Source: JANXUC01 sp043782485 (GTDB taxonomy: Bacteria; Acidobacteriota; Terriglobia; Terriglobales; Acidobacteriaceae). From it: DNA of 43,175 nt. The notes below the pieces were generated by a model, which worked only from the letters and a program-made list of their open reading frames with translations, made no database searches and was not told the DNA's origin. The DNA lies in assembly GCA_043782485.1 (NCBI GenBank), contig JAYWAL010000036.1, positions 1-43,175 on the forward strand, read 5' to 3'. Below, piece after piece: positions 39,416 through 43,175 of this stretch. The translations under genes and the position numbers were made by a program. Positions within the stretch are counted from its first letter, which is position 1; every line of letters begins with the position of its first letter.

Positions 39416-39976
39416 CCCCTCGTCCAGTCGCACCTTACCGTTTCGCGGACTCTCCGCTCGCACATTCAAGAACGTGCGAATCATCTTGCACGTGGAGCAC
39501 GATGCCCGCGGAGCCTCCGCCTCGTTCCCGACCGCCGGCGCGACCACCACAACCTCGGGTATGTTCGGATCATGAAACAAATGCCACGCCCCTAGATACG
39601 GACGCCAGGGCCCACCCTTCGCCGACATCTGCGGGCGAATCGTCGCGCTGATTCTTCCCTTCACCTCCGCAATCGGTACCACGTACCAGGTTCGCTCCGG
39701 ACCCACCAGCATCACAATGAAGTCCACTTCCGCCGACGTATACGCCTTGGTTTTCCCCGTCCGCGACGTCCGCGATATATTCACGTGGTACGACCCATCC
39801 CCATGTTTCACGTTGGTTGTCTTCACCTGGACCCGCAAAAATCGCCCCCCATGTCCCACTAGCGTGTCGAAAGGCTCCGAATCCCCATACGGCTCCGCCA
39901 CGATGAATCCCCGCTCCAGCGCCTCATGCAGAAATGCCGCCTGGGCCGCCTCCCCCGCCTGTTTCATCGTGCGCAT
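39236..39976 (-). CDS. PD-(D/E)XK nuclease-like protein
   Basis: A 246-residue frame whose N-terminal part fits a PD-(D/E)XK nuclease domain: MKQAGEAAQAAFLHEALERG (Glu9), FDTLVGHGGRFLRVQVKTTN (Asp37 and the Q-V-K triad 50-52), then YTSAEVDFIVMLVG and WYVVPIAEV. Similar domains occur in group I intron and small restriction-like endonucleases; I name no substrate. From about residue 188 on, the frame runs antisense to the membrane protein gene and becomes low-complexity (Gly, Glu, Asp, Gln), so that tail may be untranslated or accidental. I chose the ATG at 39976, with AAGGAG twelve bases upstream; ATG 39988 abuts the site. The region upstream (40085-40170) is AT-rich compared with surroundings. 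Confidence 0.65.
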   Translation of the reverse strand: MRTMKQAGEAAQAAFLHEALERGFIVAEPYGDSEPFDTLVGHGGRFLRVQVKTTNVKHGDGSYHVNISRTSRTGKTKAYTSAEVDFIVMLVGPERTWYVVPIAEVKGRISATIRPQMSAKGGPWRPYLGAWHLFHDPNIPEVVVVAPAVGNEAEAPRASCSTCKMIRTFLNVRAESPRNGKVRLDEGSAVGAGEDSKKQSCVGGDDEKEHAGGGDEQGDEAEAGAKSRQPEQGGTQELGKDEQGEN

Positions 39977-40648
39977 AAGTTTGCACATCTCCTTCCGCCA
40001 ATCAGTCAAAATGGTCAAAAAGGCCCAGAAAAACAAAACGGCGCAGTTCCCGGTAAGGGCCTGCGCCTGCAAGAGTTTCTTTTTCCTACTCTTAAGTTAA
40101 GTATAACATATGGAACAAGCCACTTTATACTTTATTTTCAAACTTTTTTCGTTTTGGAATGAACAACTTACAAGCAAAACACCCCTGGAGGGGGCTTGAC
40201 AAGCTTTTTGCCAAACAACCCTCCCTATGCAAAACTTTGCACACCCGCCCACAGACGCGAACTTTCGCGCCCGTGACCGACTGCTGAAAAATTCGCTCGA
40301 GCACCAGCTTTTGGGGGCGCAGCACTTCGAGTGTTGCGATAGGCCCGTTGCAATGAGGGCGCTTTACAGTGCGCGTGACAACTCCTTGCCAATGCCAGAC
40401 ACGGTAGCACCGCGCTTCAGCCCGGTGACACAGCCTTAAAAATTGAGGGGCTTCAGCCCCTGCCGTAAGGGGTCAATCTGGAAAAAGACTCTTTCAACAG
40501 CCCCTTCAGCCGCTGGATTTTGAACTCCGACCGCGCTAAGCAAAACGCCGCGCTAAGGTAGACTCTTGCCCTACTTCCTGCGTCTAACCCCTTACCGGTG
40601 CGGGTATAATTAGGAATTCACACCTATTTCGTTGGAGGGTAGTTGCTT
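39977..40648. repeat. gap with AT-rich stretch and repeat modules before the HtrA gene
   Basis: From 39977 to about 40270 there is no gene; 40085-40170 is AT-rich (for example AAGTTAAGTATAACATATGG). From 40279 to 40532 lies a copy of the hairpin-module family: CAGCTTTTGGGGGCGCAGCA, AGTGCGCGTGACAACTCCTT, GCCAATGCCAGACACGGTAG, CACCGCGCTTCAGCCCGGTG, AAAATTGAGGGGCTTCAGCC and CTTCAGCCGCTGGATTTTGA. It shares its middle part with the tandem unit at 29506. Confidence 0.75.
40605..40610 (+). promoter_or_regulatory. -10 element of the HtrA-type protease gene
   Basis: TATAAT, a perfect -10, lies 38 bases before the ATG. A matching -35 is not clear: the hexamer at the 17-base distance is GTCTAA. The strong -10 may need an activator or a different sigma factor. 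Confidence 0.5.
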
Positions 40649-42253
40649 ATGGACGCGCTCGAAGGCGCTTTTTGGTCTCGGCTTAAGGCGAATCGCCTGG
40701 CTTATTCCGTTACGATTGCCGCCACTTTGGCTGTCGGCATCCTGATTGGTACCGTCGTCTCCGCCAACGTCAAGGGCAAGGAAAACAGCAAATCGGGCGA
40801 TGCCACGCCGCTGACGATTCCCGCGCCCCAGCAGCTTTCGAATACGTTTTCGCAGATTTCGAAGCAACTGGAGCCGACCGTGGTCAACATCAATACGGAA
40901 TCGACCGTCAAGAACCCCCACCGCAACCTGCGCAGGGCACCGGGCAGCCAGGGCGGCGAAGAAGGAACCAACCCGGACGGCAGCCCCTTCGACGACTTTT
41001 TTGACCGCTTCTTTGGCGGCCAAGGCGGCCAGGGTGGCCAAGGTGGCGGCGGCCCCGACCCAGGCCCAATTCGTCAGCGCTCCCTCGGTTCTGGCGTGAT
41101 CGTCGATTCCAAAGGCTACATCCTGACCAACCGCCACGTCGTCGAAAAAGCCGACCGCGTGCGCGTTCACCTAATGGATGATCCCGCAGGAACGCAGCAC
41201 GAAGCCAAAGTCATTGGCATGGACCAGGAGACCGATCTTGCAGTCATCAAGATCGAAGCCGACCACTCCCTGCCAGTAGCCAAGCTGGGCAACTCCGACT
41301 CGGTCCAAGTAGGCGATTGGGTCCTGGCCATCGGCAGCCCCTTCGGCTTAACCGAAACTGTGACCGCGGGGATCATTTCTGCTAAGGGGCGGAATATTGT
41401 GCCTGGGAGGCAGTTTCAGACGTTTATACAGACGGATGCGGCCATCAACCCGGGGAATTCCGGGGGGCCGTTGGTGAATATGGCTGGGGAGATTATTGGG
41501 ATTAACACGGCCATTTATACGGAGACGAGTTCGTATGCGGGGGTGGGATTTGCCATGCCTTCGAATACGATTGCGAATGTTTACAACCAGTTGATTGGGC
41601 CGGAGCATAAAGTTACGCGGGGATCGATTGGGGTGCAGTTCTCGGCGCAGCCGTCGCAGGCGGTGTCGCGGGTGTATGGCGAAGGCGTGACGATCTCCGA
41701 TGTAGTAGCGGGAAGCCCCGCGGAACAGGCTGGTTTAAAGGTCGGGGACACGATTACGTCGGTGGACGGCAAGAAGGTTGCGAACGGGGATGAGTTGGTG
41801 GCGGAGATTGCTTCGCGGAAACCGGGGAGCAAGGCGAAGCTGGGATACATGCGGAATGGCAAGGCATCGGAAACATCGGTGACGATTGCGGACCGGTCAA
41901 AGCTGTTCGCGGCGCGGCTGGGTGAGGAAGAAGACAACGGAGAAGATGCCCAGGCGAAAGAGAGCAAGTTGGGGCTAACGGTGAAGCCGGTGACGGCCGA
42001 CCTGGCGGAGCGGATGGACGTTCCGGCGGGTAAGGGCGTGATCGTGCAAGAGGTGAAACCGGGGTCGTTTGCGGAGGACGTTAGTGTTAACCGAGGCGAT
42101 ATTATCCTGGAGATTAATAAGCAGCCGGTCAACAATGAAGACGAATTCCGGCGCATTGAGTCGGGCTTGAAGAGCGGTCAGGATGTGGTTTTCCTGGTGA
42201 AGCCGCGGGGTCGAGGGAGCTCGACTGTACTTTTGGGCAACACCCTCCCGTAA
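40649..42253 (+). CDS. HtrA/DegP-type serine protease (Do family)
   Basis: A 534-residue periplasmic protease-chaperone. GGAGGG nine bases before the ATG at 40649 decides the start over a TTG two codons earlier. An N-terminal membrane helix (LAYSVTIAATLAVGILIGTV) tethers or exports it. The catalytic triad is His163 (ILTNRHVVEKADRV), Asp196 (QETDLAVIKIE) and Ser271 (INPGNSGGPLVN). A Gly/Gln linker (FFGGQGGQGGQGGGGP) at about 121-136 occupies the LA-loop region. Two PDZ domains follow (about 315-420 and 440-530; GDTITSVDGKKVANG and GDIILEINKQPVNNEDEF). Codon choice changes abruptly near residue 237: C-ending before, G-ending and T-ending after. Confidence 0.94.
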   Translation: MDALEGAFWSRLKANRLAYSVTIAATLAVGILIGTVVSANVKGKENSKSGDATPLTIPAPQQLSNTFSQISKQLEPTVVNINTESTVKNPHRNLRRAPGSQGGEEGTNPDGSPFDDFFDRFFGGQGGQGGQGGGGPDPGPIRQRSLGSGVIVDSKGYILTNRHVVEKADRVRVHLMDDPAGTQHEAKVIGMDQETDLAVIKIEADHSLPVAKLGNSDSVQVGDWVLAIGSPFGLTETVTAGIISAKGRNIVPGRQFQTFIQTDAAINPGNSGGPLVNMAGEIIGINTAIYTETSSYAGVGFAMPSNTIANVYNQLIGPEHKVTRGSIGVQFSAQPSQAVSRVYGEGVTISDVVAGSPAEQAGLKVGDTITSVDGKKVANGDELVAEIASRKPGSKAKLGYMRNGKASETSVTIADRSKLFAARLGEEEDNGEDAQAKESKLGLTVKPVTADLAERMDVPAGKGVIVQEVKPGSFAEDVSVNRGDIILEINKQPVNNEDEFRRIESGLKSGQDVVFLVKPRGRGSSTVLLGNTLP

Positions 42254-42372
42254 CGTAAAACAACCTGCGCGGGCCGGAGCTGCGTCCTAGAATAGGAGGA
42301 TGCGGTTTCGGTCCGTTGCGGCATTGTGATAGAGTCGGTCGGGTTTTGGGATGGATTCCGCAGAGGGTTGAA

Positions 42373-42840
42373 TTGAGAAATCGGACGACAATTTGGGCTG
42401 CGCTGTTGGCGGTGGTGCTGGGGATGATGCCCCAGGCCGCGGTGGCGAAGACGGGCTCTAAGAGCAAGCATCATAAGGTGTCGTCTTCTAATACGAAGCG
42501 GTCTAGCGCCAAGCGGTCGAGTGCGAAGCGGGTGAAGCATTCGCGGCGAGGTGCCTGGCGGCATCGTGGGCAGCAAACCGTGGACGGGCGGCGGACGGAG
42601 CAGATCCAAGAGGCTTTGATCGAGTCGCATTATTTGGATGGGGAGCCCTCGGGGGCTTGGGATGCGAAAACGCAAGAAGCGCTGCGGCGATATCAGGCGG
42701 CGAATGGATGGCAGTCGAAGGTGGTGCCGGATTCGCGGGCTTTGATCAAGCTGGGGTTGGGGCCTAGTAACGAAAAGTTGCTGAATCCGAATAGCGCGAT
42801 GACGTCGCGGGTTGAGGCAGGGCGGGCGAACTCGCAGTAG
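42373..42840 (+). CDS. exported peptidoglycan-binding domain protein
   Basis: A 155-residue exported protein. I set the start at TTG 42373 with AGAGGG five bases upstream, which gives a signal peptide TTIWAALLAVVLGMMPQAAV cut after AVA. A basic linker rich in Lys, Ser and Arg follows (SKSKHHKVSSSNTKRSSAKR). Then comes a PG_binding_1-type domain: QTVDGRRTEQIQEALIESHY, LDGEPSGAWDAKTQEALRRY, QAANGWQSKVVPDSRALIKL, in the usual three-helix order with the G-x-W-D-x2-T-x2-A signature. The basic linker might contact peptidoglycan or lipopolysaccharide. No catalytic domain is attached. It follows the HtrA gene on the same strand with a gap of about 120 bases. Confidence 0.85.
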   Translation: MRNRTTIWAALLAVVLGMMPQAAVAKTGSKSKHHKVSSSNTKRSSAKRSSAKRVKHSRRGAWRHRGQQTVDGRRTEQIQEALIESHYLDGEPSGAWDAKTQEALRRYQAANGWQSKVVPDSRALIKLGLGPSNEKLLNPNSAMTSRVEAGRANSQ

Positions 42841-43175
42841 GGTCTTGCGGGGCCGCTGTCGGAGTTCAAAATCCTGAAGGCGGGCGCAAAGCAAAGCAGT
42901 TGCTGAAGTGGTGGCCTGATACGAATTCTACGTCTGCCGCGAAGCACCTTTTCGAAATCGACCCCTGACCTCTGGGGCTAAAGGCCCATTCATTTTAATG
43001 GGCTTATCGCAGCACTGAAGTGCTGCGCCGCCCCAAAGCTGATCATGCGGGGGGTTTGGCTGCGCAGGGGTGTGGGAGCTTGTGGTCAAAGTCGGAGTTT
43101 AAGATCCAGCGCCTGAAGGCGCACTCAAAGCAAAGCAGTTGCGCCACCGCTGAAGCGGTGGCCTGATACGAATCG
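42841..43175. repeat. inverted-orientation copy of the hairpin-module family at the window end
   Basis: From about 42880: a module with GCAAAGCAAAGCAGTTG and GGTGGCCTGATACGAAT (42886-42927), then GGGGCTAAAGGCCCATTC, TTATCGCAGCACTGAAGTGC, and near the end the same GCAAAGCAGTTG followed by CGCCACCGCTGAAGCGGTGG and CCTGATACGAATC (43127-43174). This is the 13785 family read in the opposite direction, with its outer module duplicated as a direct repeat of about 45 bases at a distance of about 240. The element continues past the window. No gene is seen. Confidence 0.75.

Noticed and set aside
39416..39651. continuation of a plus-strand frame into the nuclease-like gene
   Set aside because: Arg/Pro/Ser-rich antisense of the nuclease domain, without support.

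Overview
The window reads as chromosomal DNA of an Acidobacteriota member, probably class Terriglobia. This is inference from several signs: high GC, a DUF5916 outer-membrane-type protein, an ethylene-receptor-like multi-PAS kinase, a DUF2844/DUF3443 pair, and many short hairpin-rich repeats between genes. I see no rRNA, tRNA, CRISPR array, phage module or transposase gene, so this is core genome with heavy intergenic repeat decoration.

Layout. 0.1-2.5 kb (minus): YraN-type nuclease, MOSC protein and a class III aminotransferase. 2.8-9.4 kb (minus): a complete Isc iron-sulfur cluster assembly locus in the order iscR-iscS-iscU-iscA-hscB-hscA-fdx-iscX, the same order as in E. coli, preceded by a promoter and an IscR-type operator. 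Two palindromic repeats sit inside it. 9.65-10.9 kb (plus): an unlisted 57-residue zinc-ribbon protein, a single-domain response regulator and the remnant of a sensor kinase. 11-18.7 kb: translation and membrane housekeeping genes (tsaD, cca, a DUF721 protein, gatC, gatA, cysS, pgsA). 19.2-21.5 kb: DUF2844 plus a DUF3443 lipoprotein with two aspartic-protease-like motifs, closed by a clear intrinsic terminator. 21.7-29.1 kb: a beta-barrel protein, a peptidase-MA-like TPR protein, SppA, a PmtA-like methyltransferase and a CreD-like membrane protein.

29.9-30.8 kb is an ArsR/SRPBCC pair whose promoter is bracketed by two copies of a 12-bp operator and appears to make a leaderless mRNA. 30.9-36.3 kb is a four-gene two-component cluster: an ethylene-receptor-like hybrid sensor kinase, an Rcp1-like receiver, a REC-kinase with a degenerate GGDEF-like tail, and another receiver. 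Further on are a DUF5916 protein, a small membrane protein overlapping tail-to-tail with a PD-(D/E)XK nuclease-like gene, an HtrA/Deg protease, and a secreted peptidoglycan-binding protein.

The most noteworthy features are the Isc locus (human-like zinc-ribbon HscB; IscR lacking the usual histidine ligand but carrying a His-rich tail), the ArsR promoter architecture, exact conservation of the copper/ethylene ligand spacing in the sensor kinase, the modular terminal-inverted-repeat elements in about ten intergenic gaps, and an abrupt strand-composition switch inside the HtrA gene.
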